A stretch of 64,000 bases of DNA from Sporolactobacillus spathodeae (GTDB taxonomy: Bacteria > Bacillota > Bacilli > Bacillales > Sporolactobacillaceae). The DNA lies in contig NZ_JAFBEV010000011.1 in assembly GCF_016908935.1 (NCBI RefSeq), positions 24,140 through 88,139 of the forward strand. The letters run 5' to 3'. The notes below the pieces were generated by a model. It was not told the DNA's origin and ran no database searches. It was given only the letters and a program-made list of their open reading frames with translations. A program made the position numbers and the translations under genes. Positions within the stretch are counted from its first letter, which is position 1; each line of letters begins with the position of its first letter. Positions 43,644 through 53,457 of this stretch are shown here, in pieces.

Positions 43644-44489
43644 ATGTCTGAAACAAGAGAAGTTCGAAAAGTGGAGTCCTTGACAAAGAAAGACTTTATT
43701 AACACGTATTTTCGTAGTACCTTCTTACTTGGTTCTTTCAATTTTGAGCGGATGCAGGCAATCGGTTTTTGCGTGACGATGATGCCGGCGATCAAACGTT
43801 TTTATCATAAAAAGGAAGATCAGGCGGCCGCTCTGAAACGGCATCTCGAATTCTTCAACACAACACCATGGCCGGCTTCAGCAATTTTCGGAGTGACGGC
43901 GGCGATGGAACAGAAACGTGCCGAGGGCGGCGATATCGATGAAGCTGCGATTACCAACGTAAAAATCGGTTTGATGGGACCGCTTGCCGGTATCGGTGAC
44001 CCGATTTATTGGGGCACGGCGCGCCCGATTCTTGCCGCACTTGGCGCCTCTCTGGCAATGAGCGGCAGCATTCTTGGACCGTTGCTCTTCTTTTTCGGAA
44101 TTAATATCATCCGTATGCTGACACGCTGGTATGGGTTCAAGGTTGGTTACAACCAAGGGACAGATATTGTTCAGGACGTTGCGGGCAACCGTCTGAAGAA
44201 ACTGACACAAATGGCTTCCGTACTTGGTCTGTTCGTCATGGGTTCCCTTGTTTCCAAATGGACATCAATTAAAATGCCGCTCGTTCTTGTGTCCTACAAA
44301 CAAGCAGGCCATCTGATTAACACATCGCTTCAGAATATTCTCGATTCACTGCTTCCGGGTCTCGTTGCCTTACTGATGACATTTGCCTGCATGTGGCTCT
44401 TGAAACGAAAAGTCAATGCCATTTGGATTATCTTTGGGATGTTTGTTGTCGGTATTCTCGGTTACTGGTGTGGTCTGTTCGGACTGTAA
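43644..44489 (+). CDS. PTS Man-family EIID component
   Basis: 281 aa membrane component paired with EIIC. Signature segments: TYFRSTFLLGSFNFERMQAIGF (summarised by LLGSFNFERMQ), FFNTTPWPASAIFGVTAAME, GLMGPLAGIGDPIYWGTARP. RBS aggggggaa. End of the operon, followed by a terminator. Confidence 0.95.
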   Translation: MSETREVRKVESLTKKDFINTYFRSTFLLGSFNFERMQAIGFCVTMMPAIKRFYHKKEDQAAALKRHLEFFNTTPWPASAIFGVTAAMEQKRAEGGDIDEAAITNVKIGLMGPLAGIGDPIYWGTARPILAALGASLAMSGSILGPLLFFFGINIIRMLTRWYGFKVGYNQGTDIVQDVAGNRLKKLTQMASVLGLFVMGSLVSKWTSIKMPLVLVSYKQAGHLINTSLQNILDSLLPGLVALLMTFACMWLLKRKVNAIWIIFGMFVVGILGYWCGLFGL

Positions 44490-44517
44490 GCAAAAGTGTT
44501 TGAACTGTAAAAAAGGG

Positions 44518-44562
44518 ATGCGGAATCTCATACTATGGAGGTTTCGCATTATTTCTTTTCTG
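44518..44562 (+). terminator. Terminator of the PTS operon
   Basis: ATGCGGAATCT pairs with AGGTTTCGCAT (11 bp with wobbles) followed by TATTTCTTTTC. Confidence 0.75.
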
Positions 44563-44624
44563 ACATGATAGAATTAGAGTATACTTTTTTAAAAGGCTAC
44601 GTTTTCCAGAGGGAGGGGATCGCA

Positions 44625-44999
44625 ATGCTGAATAATTTACGTGCGGCATTGAGAAACGATAAAGGTGAGGATTACGTTTACAGCTCGGCGAAATGGGTCA
44701 CTATGCTGATGATCATCGGCATTCTACTTTATCCGCTGACGAGCGGGTGGGGAACTCTGGTGGCGCTTTGCTTAGCCATTGCGGTGCTGATTGGACGATT
44801 TATGATTGCCAAACAGGCAGCTGGTGATTTCAGGGATATGGCTCATGCCAAGAAAGCGTATGCGCAGACAAAGAAAAAAGATTATCTACGTTTTATTAAA
44901 GCACGTGGCGAGCAGATGCTTGCTGACAATAAAATGCTGACAAAGACGGCCAAGAAAGAAATTGAGCAGTTGCTGCACTTTACCGAAAGCCGGCTTTAA
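44625..44999 (+). CDS. Hypothetical membrane protein downstream of the PTS operon
   Basis: 124 aa with two adjacent membrane helices (about residues 24-44 and 45-65) and a basic, helical C-terminal tail (YAQTKKKDYLRFIKARGEQM). ATG 44625 follows agagggagggg. It has its own terminator. It is not the ManO/DUF956 protein often found here; family not recognised. Confidence 0.7.
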   Translation: MLNNLRAALRNDKGEDYVYSSAKWVTMLMIIGILLYPLTSGWGTLVALCLAIAVLIGRFMIAKQAAGDFRDMAHAKKAYAQTKKKDYLRFIKARGEQMLADNKMLTKTAKKEIEQLLHFTESRL

Positions 45000-45019
45000 G
45001 CGCATTCCTGCATGATGTG

Positions 45020-45044
45020 TTCCCGCAGCATGCGGGAATTTTTT
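45020..45044 (+). terminator. Intrinsic terminator
   Basis: TTCCCGCA and TGCGGGAA form an 8-bp perfect stem with a 3-nt loop, followed by TTTTTT. Confidence 0.9.
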
Positions 45045-45099
45045 AGATCGCTAATAATGCTTAGGCTTTTGGTGGAATTGAGCATCAGAAAACCAAAAA

Positions 45100-45146
45100 T
45101 CCAGCCGAAGTACATCGTTACAAGAAAGGATCAGGCATGCTTTTTC
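45100..45146 (+). repeat. Right-end remnant of the structured repeat
   Basis: CCAGCCGAAGTACATCGTTA followed by CAAGAAAGGATCAGGCATGC and TTTTTCTGA resembles the right end of a copy with a decayed hairpin. Confidence 0.45.
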
Positions 45147-45192
45147 TGAAAAAGAGTGAACGATTCTTTTTCATATATGATAAATGTCGCCC

Positions 45193-45894
45193 TCATTCTG
45201 ACTTTGGCTGTTTCGAAAGATGCCGCCAAACAAGCAAAAGGATGACCATACCGAGCGCAATCAAGCCAACAATCAACAGCGCCGCGTGCATGAAAAATGT
45301 TTCGGGAAGAATATTGATGACCGGATCACGCACTGGGTCAAATATCCAGTAATTGTTTGAGAACGCCAATTGATGAAATAAAAGAAACATATCGTTAAAA
45401 TCCAAAAGCAGGGCCACGAGCGGGAATGCAGTGAAAAAAAACAAACAGATGGCGGCGCGACGGAGCGTGACATAATTGCGCTGTCGATGCATGGAGACTG
45501 CGCCCCAGATACTGATCCCCCCGCAGACAACCATCAGTCCCTCAATAAAATTGAAAATACGTTTGACATCCTGAAAATGAATGCGGCCATGTGCCGAAGA
45601 AGCCAGTGTTGGCAGGCGGAACGTCTGTGGCAAAGGATTGACCAGAAAATGAATCATATATTGATAATTTTCATAAATTTGCGCGTTGCCTAAGTGGGCT
45701 GTCTCTGCGATACCGAGCAGGCGCATGTCGAGTGCATAGAGCGGTGTGCAGACAAGTACGGCGATAATCGCTACACAGATAATGAATAGAGCCAGACAAG
45801 CGGCAAATAGATCTTGCTGCAATTGATAGCGTGAAAACAACAAACGAAAAACACATCCTTCAATCGGCTGGATTATCGGCTTGACCGATCCCAT
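45193..45894 (-). CDS. DUF1461 (TIGR01906) integral membrane protein
   Basis: 233 aa with four to five membrane helices. The family stretch is FHQLAFSNNYWIFDPVRDPV then INILPETFFMH, close to the C-terminus, together with LDFNDMFLLFHQ. The family is common in lactic acid bacteria and other Firmicutes; no function is established. Confidence 0.8.
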   Translation of the reverse strand: MGSVKPIIQPIEGCVFRLLFSRYQLQQDLFAACLALFIICVAIIAVLVCTPLYALDMRLLGIAETAHLGNAQIYENYQYMIHFLVNPLPQTFRLPTLASSAHGRIHFQDVKRIFNFIEGLMVVCGGISIWGAVSMHRQRNYVTLRRAAICLFFFTAFPLVALLLDFNDMFLLFHQLAFSNNYWIFDPVRDPVINILPETFFMHAALLIVGLIALGMVILLLVWRHLSKQPKSE

Positions 45895-46096
45895 CGTTCA
45901 TCATACCAGATTTCGTTCGGGAGCGCTTAAGAGACGAAATCTTGCGGGCGAGGGCATTTTCGCACAGCTATATTGAAGGAATATATTGCAGCACTCGTTT
46001 TGCTACGGGTTTTGGCAAGCGTCTTCTTTGGAACACTTATCCATATCTTGTATAATGAAGCGGGATTGAAAAAATTTCTTCGAACGGAGTGATCGT

Positions 46097-47260
46097 ATGG
46101 ATGATTTTATTTTTCATAATCCGACGAAGCTGATTTTTGGTAAAGGACAGCTTGCTCAATTGAAAAAGGAGGTTCCGAAATACGGCCGGCGTGTTCTGCT
46201 TGTCTATGGCGGTGGGAGTATTAAGCGCAGCGGGTTATACGATCAAGTGCGCAGCATTTTAGACGATCTTCACGCAGAAGTGTATGAATTGTCCGGTGTT
46301 GAACCCAACCCGCGCCTGACAACGGTGAAACGCGGCATCGATATTTGTGCTACTGAGGATATTCAGTTTCTTCTGGCGGTTGGCGGCGGCAGTGTGATCG
46401 ATGCCACCAAGGCGATTGCGGTCGGTGCCTGCTTCGACGGCGATCCGTGGGATTTTATCACGCGCAAAGGAACGCCTGTTGATGCACTTCCGTTCGGCAC
46501 GGTGCTAACGCTTGCGGCCACCGGATCGGAGATGAACCCGAACTCGGTCATTACGAATTGGGATACTCATGAGAAATATGGCTGGAGTTCCGCTTATTCG
46601 TACCCTTCTTTCTCCATTCTTGACCCGACGTTTACAGAAACGGTTCCGAAAAACCAGACGATCTACGGCATGGTGGACATGATGGCCCATGTTTTTGAAC
46701 ATTATTTTCATCGCGCACCACATACGCCGCTACAGGACCGGCTCTGCGAATCGATTTTGCAGACGGTCATCGAAACGGCGCCAAAGATGGTTGCCGATCT
46801 CGAAAACTATCAATTGCGCGAGACGATCCTTTATTGTGGGACCATGGCTTTGAACGGCATGGTTTCGATGGGCTTTTCGGGCGACTGGGGTTCGCACAAT
46901 ATTGAACATGCCATTTCCGCCGTCTATGATATTCCCCATGGCGGTGGACTAGCGATTATTTTCCCCAACTGGATGAAGCATACGCTGGATGAAAATGTCG
47001 GTCGTTATAAACAACTGGCTGAACGCGTCTTCCATATTGATGCTTCCGGAAAATCTGATCGCGAAGTCGCAGAAGCGGGAATTGATGCCCTGCGCGCCTT
47101 TTGGACGCATATTGGTGCTCCGAGCACTTTGGCTGATTACGGGATTGACGAAAGCAAGCTCGATTTGATTGCGGACCGTGCGATGGCTCGCGGTGAATTC
47201 GGCGGATTCAAAAAATTGAATAAAGCCGATGTACTCGCTATTCTGCAAGCCTCAAGATGA
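46097..47260 (+). CDS. Iron-containing alcohol dehydrogenase (butanol dehydrogenase type)
   Basis: 387 aa, NAD(P)H-dependent type III ADH similar to B. subtilis YugJ/YugK and clostridial BdhA. Cofactor loop [28 protein letters not shown]; metal ligands in [12 protein letters not shown] and in [18 protein letters not shown] (Asp/His residues). RBS acggagtg. Monocistronic; reduces aldehydes during fermentation. Confidence 0.93.
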   Translation: MDDFIFHNPTKLIFGKGQLAQLKKEVPKYGRRVLLVYGGGSIKRSGLYDQVRSILDDLHAEVYELSGVEPNPRLTTVKRGIDICATEDIQFLLAVGGGSVIDATKAIAVGACFDGDPWDFITRKGTPVDALPFGTVLTLAATGSEMNPNSVITNWDTHEKYGWSSAYSYPSFSILDPTFTETVPKNQTIYGMVDMMAHVFEHYFHRAPHTPLQDRLCESILQTVIETAPKMVADLENYQLRETILYCGTMALNGMVSMGFSGDWGSHNIEHAISAVYDIPHGGGLAIIFPNWMKHTLDENVGRYKQLAERVFHIDASGKSDREVAEAGIDALRAFWTHIGAPSTLADYGIDESKLDLIADRAMARGEFGGFKKLNKADVLAILQASR

Positions 47261-47366
47261 TTTTGAATGATTCGCTAAAAAAAATAGCCAGTCCTTTCAT
47301 GGGGAAAGGATCAAGATATTCCATCGAGTCTTATTTGGTAAATTTGCATCATAATTGGCAGCACAG

Positions 47367-47399
47367 CAAAACCGGAGCCTGTTTCCTCCGGTTTTTTTG
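47367..47399 (+). terminator. Intrinsic terminator after the alcohol dehydrogenase
   Basis: AAACCGGAG and CTCCGGTTT stem followed by TTTT. Confidence 0.88.
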
Positions 47400-47573
47400 C
47401 TGCTTGCCTGGTGTTTCTGCATGTTGTTGTTCGTTCCTCTGTCAGTCGTCCGGATGCCATACGCTAAAGCGTCTGGCACACACAGTTCATCGAAAGGGTG
47501 CCCTGCCTGAGAACACCTTGGTTAAGGAGGTCATACGACTACTGTATGGGGGATGGTCATACAGATGCCGGCA
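47400..47573. other. Intergenic stretch between convergent adh and yjcZ-like genes
   Basis: Contains an isolated aaggagg at 47524-47530 with no convincing frame behind it, and small CATAC/GTATG inverted repeats. Nothing firm is seen. Confidence 0.4.
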
Positions 47574-47675
47574 TCAATAGCAGAACGAAGCACCAATAAT
47601 CACAAGTAGAATGAACAGAACGATGAGTAATGCGAAGCCATTTCCATGGCTCCATCCGCCAGTCTCGCAACCCAT
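47574..47675 (-). CDS. YjcZ-family sporulation peptide, 33 aa
   Basis: Reads MGCETGGWSHGNGFALLIVL and ends FILLVIIGASFCY: a Gly-rich head followed by the F-A-L-x-V-L-F-I-L-L-x-I-x-G-A-S hydrophobic segment that defines YjcZ-type tiny spore proteins. Excellent ribosome binding site gaggaggtg. On the minus strand upstream, CATACAAT (47707-47714) resembles the sigma-E -10 and is also 8/9 to sigma-K with an AC 17 nt away, which fits mother-cell expression. Confidence 0.8.
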   Translation of the reverse strand: MGCETGGWSHGNGFALLIVLFILLVIIGASFCY

Positions 47676-47807
47676 GAGCAAACACCTCCTCACTAAGTGA
47701 TACTGCATTGTATGAATGACTAGGTAACGCTGTTTGTGCGGACGCCTAACTTTTATTCGTGAAATATCGACAGATGCCGTATCTTAGGGGGCAGTCCTGT
47801 TTTTGGG

Positions 47808-49034
47808 TCATTTGAAGTGTCCGCCTATTTTTCCCGCCCGCATGTGAAGCTGACTGGCTGGTAGGAGTGAAACCCCGCGGAAAATCACGGTGCGTCCGTA
47901 TTTTTGATAAAGAGCATCCACGGCGGTGCTGAGTTTCTCTTTTTCCTCAAGCGCGTTGAATAAATCGAGCTGATAGACATCGGACGGATGCAACATGGAA
48001 AGGGTGACTGCGACGCCGCGCACGGGCAGACGATCCCAGCTTTCTGTGAACAGATGATTGGCCGCTCGATAAATGTCCATGCCGAAGTTCGTCGAAAACG
48101 GCAGTTTCAGTTGCCGCGCAAAGCCGGTGTGGCGATCGAAGCTTCCGGTCACAGCAATCGACACAACTTCTCCGCGATAATTTTTTTTGCGCGCGCGGTA
48201 GGCCACTTCTTCGCTCAACTCGAGCAGAATAATTCGGATATCTTTGAGCGTCGTATAATCAAACGGCAATGTCATGTGGTGGCCGATCGCTTTTTGCCCA
48301 GAAAAAGTACCCGGTGAAACGGGTGAGGTATCGATGCCACGCGCAGTCAACCACAACAGTTCGCCATTGACGCCCCAGCGCCGGCGCAACTGCTCAACAG
48401 GATAATGGGCAAGATGACCGATTTGACGAATGCCCATGCCGAGTAAATGACGTTCCATCCGTTGGCCGACACCGAGCAGTTCACCTATTGGAAGGGGCCA
48501 TAAATCGGATGCGAGAGTATGTACACGCAACTCGAAAATACCCGACGCATTCTTTTTGCTGAAATTGTCGCAGGCCATTTTCGCTAACGATTTGTTCGGC
48601 CCGATCCCAATTCGCGCATAAATGCCGGTCTGATCCAGCAGTGTTTTCTGGATATGCGCCGCCATGTCTGCGGGTGAAGCGAAAAAATGCAGACTCCCTG
48701 TGATATCAATAAATTGTTCATCAACCGAATAGGGTTCGACAAGATCAGTAAATGTGCCAAGAATACGGGTGATTTTCAAAGATACGTCGAGATAGTGTTG
48801 CATCCTTGGACGAACAACGATCGCCTCAGGGCATTTGGCAAGGGCTTGACCAACGGGCTCGGCGGTAGATACGCCGCGGCTTTTCGCCAAAGGGCAGGCC
48901 GCTAGAACGATGCCACTGCGTTGTTTCGGATCGCCAGCGACGATCAAAGGATGCGTCCGCCACTCCGGGTGATCGGCTTTTTCGCAGGACGCATAGAAGG
49001 TCTGCATATCCACGAGAAAAATAATACGATTCAT
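47808..49034 (-). CDS. Y-family DNA polymerase, UvrX/YqjW type
   Basis: 408 aa translesion polymerase. Palm catalytic residues in FLVDMQTFYASCEK and in EPYSVDEQFID; IGIGPNKSLAKMACD is the fingers/palm loop; the little-finger domain follows; the C-terminus LHMRAGKIGGHFK is typical of YqjW/UvrX proteins. LexA boxes lie directly upstream. Its usual partner YolD is encoded at 26.7 kb instead of next to it. Confidence 0.92.
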   Translation of the reverse strand: MNRIIFLVDMQTFYASCEKADHPEWRTHPLIVAGDPKQRSGIVLAACPLAKSRGVSTAEPVGQALAKCPEAIVVRPRMQHYLDVSLKITRILGTFTDLVEPYSVDEQFIDITGSLHFFASPADMAAHIQKTLLDQTGIYARIGIGPNKSLAKMACDNFSKKNASGIFELRVHTLASDLWPLPIGELLGVGQRMERHLLGMGIRQIGHLAHYPVEQLRRRWGVNGELLWLTARGIDTSPVSPGTFSGQKAIGHHMTLPFDYTTLKDIRIILLELSEEVAYRARKKNYRGEVVSIAVTGSFDRHTGFARQLKLPFSTNFGMDIYRAANHLFTESWDRLPVRGVAVTLSMLHPSDVYQLDLFNALEEKEKLSTAVDALYQKYGRTVIFRGVSLLPASQLHMRAGKIGGHFK

Positions 49035-49072
49035 AGCCAGGCCTCACTCATTTAGAATAATTCCATTATATG

Positions 49073-49086
49073 CGAACATACGTTCT
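49073..49086 (-). promoter_or_regulatory. LexA (DinR) box of the Y-family polymerase gene
   Basis: CGAACATACGTTCT matches 13 of 14 positions of the SOS box. A second, weaker site AACATATGTTC is at 49106-49116, 31-32 bp away, the same spacing as in the YolD operon. Confidence 0.85.
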
Positions 49087-49117
49087 TTTAAAACAGGAAA
49101 ATAAAAACATATGTTCG

Positions 49118-49197
49118 AGGTTACCGTCCTGTCCGCGGCAAGCGAGCAACCGAAGCACAATAGTTGAAAAAGGACTTGGCTAAGCCAAGTTTTTCTG
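49118..49197 (+). repeat. Right half of a structured repeat
   Basis: Begins ACCGTCCTGTCCGCGGCAAG and continues through GAGCAACCGAAGC to ACTTGGCTAAGCCAAGTTTT. It starts immediately next to the weaker LexA site, so the left half was lost or never present. Confidence 0.85.
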
Positions 49198-49275
49198 ATT
49201 GCCTGGCTTTGATTTTGGGCGAGTTTGCGAATAGGAATAAATTGGCTATAATGAAATGAGATTGAGACGGGAGTG

Positions 49276-50553
49276 ATGGATGTGGGAACCATCGATGGAC
49301 CATTCAATGAGCAGCTCCGGCAGCTGGCAAGGCTGGGGATTCATCGCGGTGTGAACTTGCAGCAGGGTCAGGGGCTGTTGCTTTCCGCTCCGGTTGAAGC
49401 GGCTTTTTTGGCCGATTTGGTAACAGAAGAAGCGTATCGGGCAGGGGCAAAAGATGTTTATGTGATCTGGCAGAATGATGAGACGAATCGTCTGCGCCTC
49501 AAATACGCGCCAATGACGGCTCTTGAGAACATACCGCAATGGCAGCTTAATGTACAGAATCAGTCAGTCAAGGATGATTATGCCGTTTTAAGTATTTACG
49601 GACCGAACGCTGATCTGTTTGACGGCATCGACGAACAACGTATCGCTGCGCAGACGAAAGCCAGAGGGCGCGGGCTCATTCCATATTACGAGTATATGAT
49701 GAATGATCGCATTCAATGGTCGATTATTTCTTACCCAACATCCGCTTGGGCGCATAAAGTTTTCCCAGACAAGCGGATTGCTGAGGCCCAGAAAGAGTTA
49801 ATGAAAGAAATTCTGCGCATCAGCCGTGTGTCATCGGACAGCGATCCGCTGGATGTGTGGGATCACCATAACCAAAAGCTGCATCGTGCAGCTGATTTTC
49901 TCAATAAACAAGCGTTCAAACAATTGCATTACCGGTCAGAAGGCACAGATCTGACGATTGAGCTGCCCAACGGTCATATCTGGAGCGGCGGTTCAGGACC
50001 TTCCGAGGCAGATGTCTGGTTCAACGCCAATATACCGACAGAAGAAGTGTTTACGCTGCCGGATAAACGTGGGGTGAATGGGACAGTAGCGAGCAAGATG
50101 CCGCTCAATTGTAACGGGCAGATTATTGATCATTTTTCACTGACCTTTAAAGATGGGGAAGTGGTTTCTTTCCATGCGGAAAAAGGTGAAGAGGCGCTCC
50201 GTCATTTGCTCGCTTCGGATGAAGGCGCCGTGCGTCTTGGCGAAGTGGCACTTGTCCCGCATCGTTCGCCAGTTTCTGAGTCTGGTCTGATTTTCTACAA
50301 TACGTTATTTGACGAAAATGCCTCCTGCCATCTCGCACTCGGCAAAGCGTATCCAACTTGTATAAAGAATGGAAGCAGCATGAGCCTTGAAGCGCTTGAT
50401 CATGCAGGTGTAAACGACAGTATTATCCACGAAGATTTTATGATCGGGTCTGCTGACTTATCAATTGATGGTATCCAGACAGACGGCACATCGATACCTG
50501 TGTTCCGTGATGGCGAATGGGCAATTGACTTCCCGAGAGAATCAACGGTCTGA
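49276..50553 (+). CDS. M29-family aminopeptidase (AmpS/PepS)
   Basis: 425 aa, dinuclear metal aminopeptidase. Family segments: YRAGAKDVYVIWQND, LPNGHIWSGGSGPSEA, metal-site residues in IPTEEVFTLPDKRGVNG (Glu-Glu), LGEVALVPHRSPV (Glu, His), FDENASCHLALGKAY (His), HEDFMIGSADLSIDG (Asp). GTG 49273, ATG 49276 and GTG 49282 are all possible starts after acgggag. Single gene before ysoA. Confidence 0.9.
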   Translation: MDVGTIDGPFNEQLRQLARLGIHRGVNLQQGQGLLLSAPVEAAFLADLVTEEAYRAGAKDVYVIWQNDETNRLRLKYAPMTALENIPQWQLNVQNQSVKDDYAVLSIYGPNADLFDGIDEQRIAAQTKARGRGLIPYYEYMMNDRIQWSIISYPTSAWAHKVFPDKRIAEAQKELMKEILRISRVSSDSDPLDVWDHHNQKLHRAADFLNKQAFKQLHYRSEGTDLTIELPNGHIWSGGSGPSEADVWFNANIPTEEVFTLPDKRGVNGTVASKMPLNCNGQIIDHFSLTFKDGEVVSFHAEKGEEALRHLLASDEGAVRLGEVALVPHRSPVSESGLIFYNTLFDENASCHLALGKAYPTCIKNGSSMSLEALDHAGVNDSIIHEDFMIGSADLSIDGIQTDGTSIPVFRDGEWAIDFPRESTV

Positions 50554-50597
50554 GCGCTGTCAGACTGCAGGGCCTTGTTGAGACATGGGAGTTGAAC

Positions 50598-51677
50598 TTG
50601 AAAATTGATGAGACGGGACTGGAGAGGATGAGGAAATTGAAGAAGCCGGGGCAGAACGAGGGCAATGTCTTTCTTTTTCCAAATTTGCCGGCACGTCTCT
50701 TGCAGAAGGCAATGGGACTTGTTGAAGAGAAGAAATATAAAGAGGCACGGAGGCTTTTCGGCAAATTGCTGGATCTGGATAGCCAGAATCAAAAAGGATT
50801 GTATGGCTGGACAATCTGTTCCATCGAGTTGGGGGATTACGCGAGTGCTGAAGAAACGATTACCCGGCTGATGGATGAAAAGACACCGCATTTCATGGAG
50901 ATTTTCCGCCTGTATCTCACCCTGCTTATTGAAAAAAAGGATTATAAAAATGCGCTCTGGGAAATAAAGAAAGCGGAAGGCGAGCCGGAGCTTCGAAAGA
51001 TGAGCGAGTTTCTGTCTCATATGAAAAGTTTCTGTCTGTCGCGACTCGATGAAACGCCGGCTGTCGCTCCATCAACAAATCAACAAAAGAACGGATTTGA
51101 AAACAGCCTGTCAAAGCATCCTGCGGTTGATTTATCAACACTAGAGTCGCATGATCCGGAAAACAGGATGCTGCTTATCCGCCATTTGACGGACACGTTG
51201 AATCAAGAGGATCTGCCTGAAATTCAACGCTTTCTTTTGGAAGAAAACCAGAGTCAGGAAATCAAGACGATGCTTTTGTGCGCGATTCAAGAGAATCATC
51301 TTGCCGAGACTGTTACTATCCGTAAATTTGGAAACGTTTATCATGTTGCGTTTGATCAGCAGTTTCTCAATCGAGCGACAGCTGAACGGATCGAACAAAC
51401 AATCAATCACGTACTCGGATCGGAAAATCCGACCTTGGCAGAACTGGCGATTCAGTTGTCGCGCTTTTTTATGGTCAATATTTTTCCAAAACCGATAACG
51501 ACTGCGTCAGAGCAGGCGTGGGCGTCATTCTTTGTCGTTCGTGCGGCAGGAGCGGATCAAACGGTTGAAGAGAAGCAGCATTTTCTGAACCTGTTTGCAG
51601 TATCCGAAGACGCGTATGAGCGGGCGAGAGAGACAGCACTTGAGGCAGAACAATATCCGGATTGGCCAGATGACTGA
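50598..51677 (+). CDS. ysoA: TPR-containing protein YsoA
   Basis: 359 aa, soluble and helical. An N-terminal TPR-like region (about 40-130: ARLLQKAMGLVEEKKYKEAR, then AGYASAEE-like helices) precedes a linker and a second helical domain with LAELAIQLSRFFMVNIFPKP. It sits directly before tig as ysoA does in B. subtilis. TTG 50598 is 6 nt after gggag; TTG 50592 is adjacent to it and less likely. Function unknown. Confidence 0.8.
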   Translation: MKIDETGLERMRKLKKPGQNEGNVFLFPNLPARLLQKAMGLVEEKKYKEARRLFGKLLDLDSQNQKGLYGWTICSIELGDYASAEETITRLMDEKTPHFMEIFRLYLTLLIEKKDYKNALWEIKKAEGEPELRKMSEFLSHMKSFCLSRLDETPAVAPSTNQQKNGFENSLSKHPAVDLSTLESHDPENRMLLIRHLTDTLNQEDLPEIQRFLLEENQSQEIKTMLLCAIQENHLAETVTIRKFGNVYHVAFDQQFLNRATAERIEQTINHVLGSENPTLAELAIQLSRFFMVNIFPKPITTASEQAWASFFVVRAAGADQTVEEKQHFLNLFAVSEDAYERARETALEAEQYPDWPDD

Positions 51678-51694
51678 GTGAGCAACGCTTACTA

Positions 51695-51778
51695 GGATTC
51701 GCAGGGCGCCCGCGGCAAGCGAGTAGCCGAAGCGACATTGTTACAAAACAAAGGATTTGACTGAACCGAGTTTTATTA
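51695..51778 (+). repeat. Right half of a structured repeat between ysoA and tig
   Basis: GCAGGGCGCCCGCGGCAAGC then GAGTAGCCGAAGC, and a right end ATTTGACTGAACCGAGTTTT whose hairpin is imperfect. Confidence 0.8.
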
Positions 51779-51930
51779 TTTTTTATACAAATAAGTTTTT
51801 CAGATCGAACGGTTATGTTATAATAATGTGGTTGCATATTTTCATGTGCGTGTTTTGACAAAGGCGATTCAGTCAGGGCATTTTATGACCTGGCAAAAAG
51901 TATGAAGATAGATGTTGGAGGTAAGCATAA

Positions 51931-53253
51931 ATGACTGTACAGGCTAAATGGGAAAAAAAAGAAGGCAATACGGGCACACTGACGTTTGAAGTCGATGCCG
52001 AAACTTTTTCGGGAGCGCTTGATCAGGCGTTCAAAAAAGTGGTTAAAAAGGTGAATGTACCGGGCTTCCGCAAGGGTCGCGTGCCGCGCGGCATGTTTGA
52101 ACAGCGTTTTGGTGTTGAAGTACTTTACGAAGACGCAATCGACATTGTTCTTCAGAGTGCTTATACAGAAGCACTGGATCAAACAGGAGTTGAACCAGTA
52201 GACAAGCCTCAGGTTGATGTCGAAGAAGTCGGCAAAAACAAACCGCTTGTTCTGAAAGCGGAAATTACCGTGAAGCCAGAAGTGACGCTCGGTGATTACA
52301 AAGGACTTGAAGTTGAAGAAAAATCCACTGAAGTGACTGACGCGGATGTTGATCATGAAATCAAGCATATGCAGGAACGCTATGCAGAACTTGTTGTCAA
52401 AGAAGACGGTGAAGTAGCTAACGGCGATACGACAGTTATGGATTTCGATGGCTATGTGGATGGTAAACCGTTTGAAGGCGGCAAAGCAGAAAACTATTCT
52501 CTGGAAATCGGCTCCGGTTCTTTTATTCCGGGCTTTGAAGAGCAAATGATCGGTATGAAAACTGGTGATGAGAAGGACGTTGTCGTCACTTTCCCTGAAG
52601 ATTATCACGCTGAAGAATTGAAGGGCAAAGAAGCGACATTTAAAGTTAAAGTTCACGAAATCAAGCAGAAACAGCTGCCTGAACTTGACGATGAATTTGC
52701 CAAAGATGTGGATGATGAAGTCGAAACATTTGCTGCGTTAAAGGAAAAGGTTGAGAATCATCTGAAGGAACATAAAGAAGAAGATGCCAAGATAAGCAAA
52801 CGTGACAGCGTTGTTGCACAGGCGGCAGCTAATGCAACCATCGATATTCCTGAAGTGATGATTCAGAATGAACAGGAAAACCTGGTTAAAGAATTTGAAC
52901 AGCGCTTGAAGGCTCAAGGCATGACGCTGGATATGTATTATGGTTTCTCTGGCATGGACAAGAACGGCTTGCTCGATCAGATGAAGGAAGATGCAGAAAA
53001 TCGTGTGCGTGCGAATCTGACATTGGAAGCCATTGCCAAAGCGGAAAACATCGAAGTTACTGAAGAAGAAATTAATGAAGAATTGAAAAAAATGGCTGAC
53101 GGTTATAAATTAACAGTAGAACAGCTGAAATCGGCAATTGGCGGCGGCGATATGATCAAGGATGAAATTACGCTGCGTAAAACGGTTGATTTCCTTGTTG
53201 AAAACAGCAAACCGAAGGCTGAAGCAGAAACAGCTGGCGAAGAAAACAAATAA
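51931..53253 (+). CDS. tig: Trigger factor
   Basis: Ribosome-associated chaperone and prolyl isomerase, 440 aa. Ribosome-binding signature [10 protein letters not shown] at about residues 44-53, FKBP-type domain (about 160-245; [30 protein letters not shown]), then the helical C-terminal domain. RBS ggaggtaag. A TATAAT at 51819-51824 may be its -10. Followed by clpX as in most Firmicutes. Confidence 0.97.
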   Translation: MTVQAKWEKKEGNTGTLTFEVDAETFSGALDQAFKKVVKKVNVPGFRKGRVPRGMFEQRFGVEVLYEDAIDIVLQSAYTEALDQTGVEPVDKPQVDVEEVGKNKPLVLKAEITVKPEVTLGDYKGLEVEEKSTEVTDADVDHEIKHMQERYAELVVKEDGEVANGDTTVMDFDGYVDGKPFEGGKAENYSLEIGSGSFIPGFEEQMIGMKTGDEKDVVVTFPEDYHAEELKGKEATFKVKVHEIKQKQLPELDDEFAKDVDDEVETFAALKEKVENHLKEHKEEDAKISKRDSVVAQAAANATIDIPEVMIQNEQENLVKEFEQRLKAQGMTLDMYYGFSGMDKNGLLDQMKEDAENRVRANLTLEAIAKAENIEVTEEEINEELKKMADGYKLTVEQLKSAIGGGDMIKDEITLRKTVDFLVENSKPKAEAETAGEENK

Positions 53254-53278
53254 TTTTTGCTAATCAAATAAACAACAG

Positions 53279-53326
53279 GGCAGATGGGCAGACGGCGTTC
53301 AGCCGCTGCCCGCCTGCCGTTTTATG
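53279..53326 (+). terminator. Terminator after tig
   Basis: GGGCAGATGGGCAGACGGC folds back on GCCGCTGCCCGCCTGCC, followed by GTTTTA. Confidence 0.82.
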
Positions 53327-53340
53327 CACAAATTTTTTAA

Positions 53341-53457
53341 AGGCTTTTTTCACAAAAATGCAGCAGAGGTGCGCTGGGGCCTTGCGGGAAAAGCGAGCCA
53401 ATGAGCGACCGAAGCGCATTGTTACAAAAAAGACTTGACTAAGCCGAGTTTTTTTAT
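53341..53457 (+). repeat. Structured repeat, shortened copy between tig and clpX
   Basis: Left end AGGCTTTTTTCACAAAAATG, shortened core (CTTGCGGGAAAAGCGAGCC then GAGCGACCGAAGC), right end GACTTGACTAAGCCGAGTTT. Confidence 0.82.

Noticed and set aside
47257..47580. 107-codon plus-strand frame after the alcohol dehydrogenase
   Set aside because: It crosses a strong terminator and has no ribosome binding site or conserved features.
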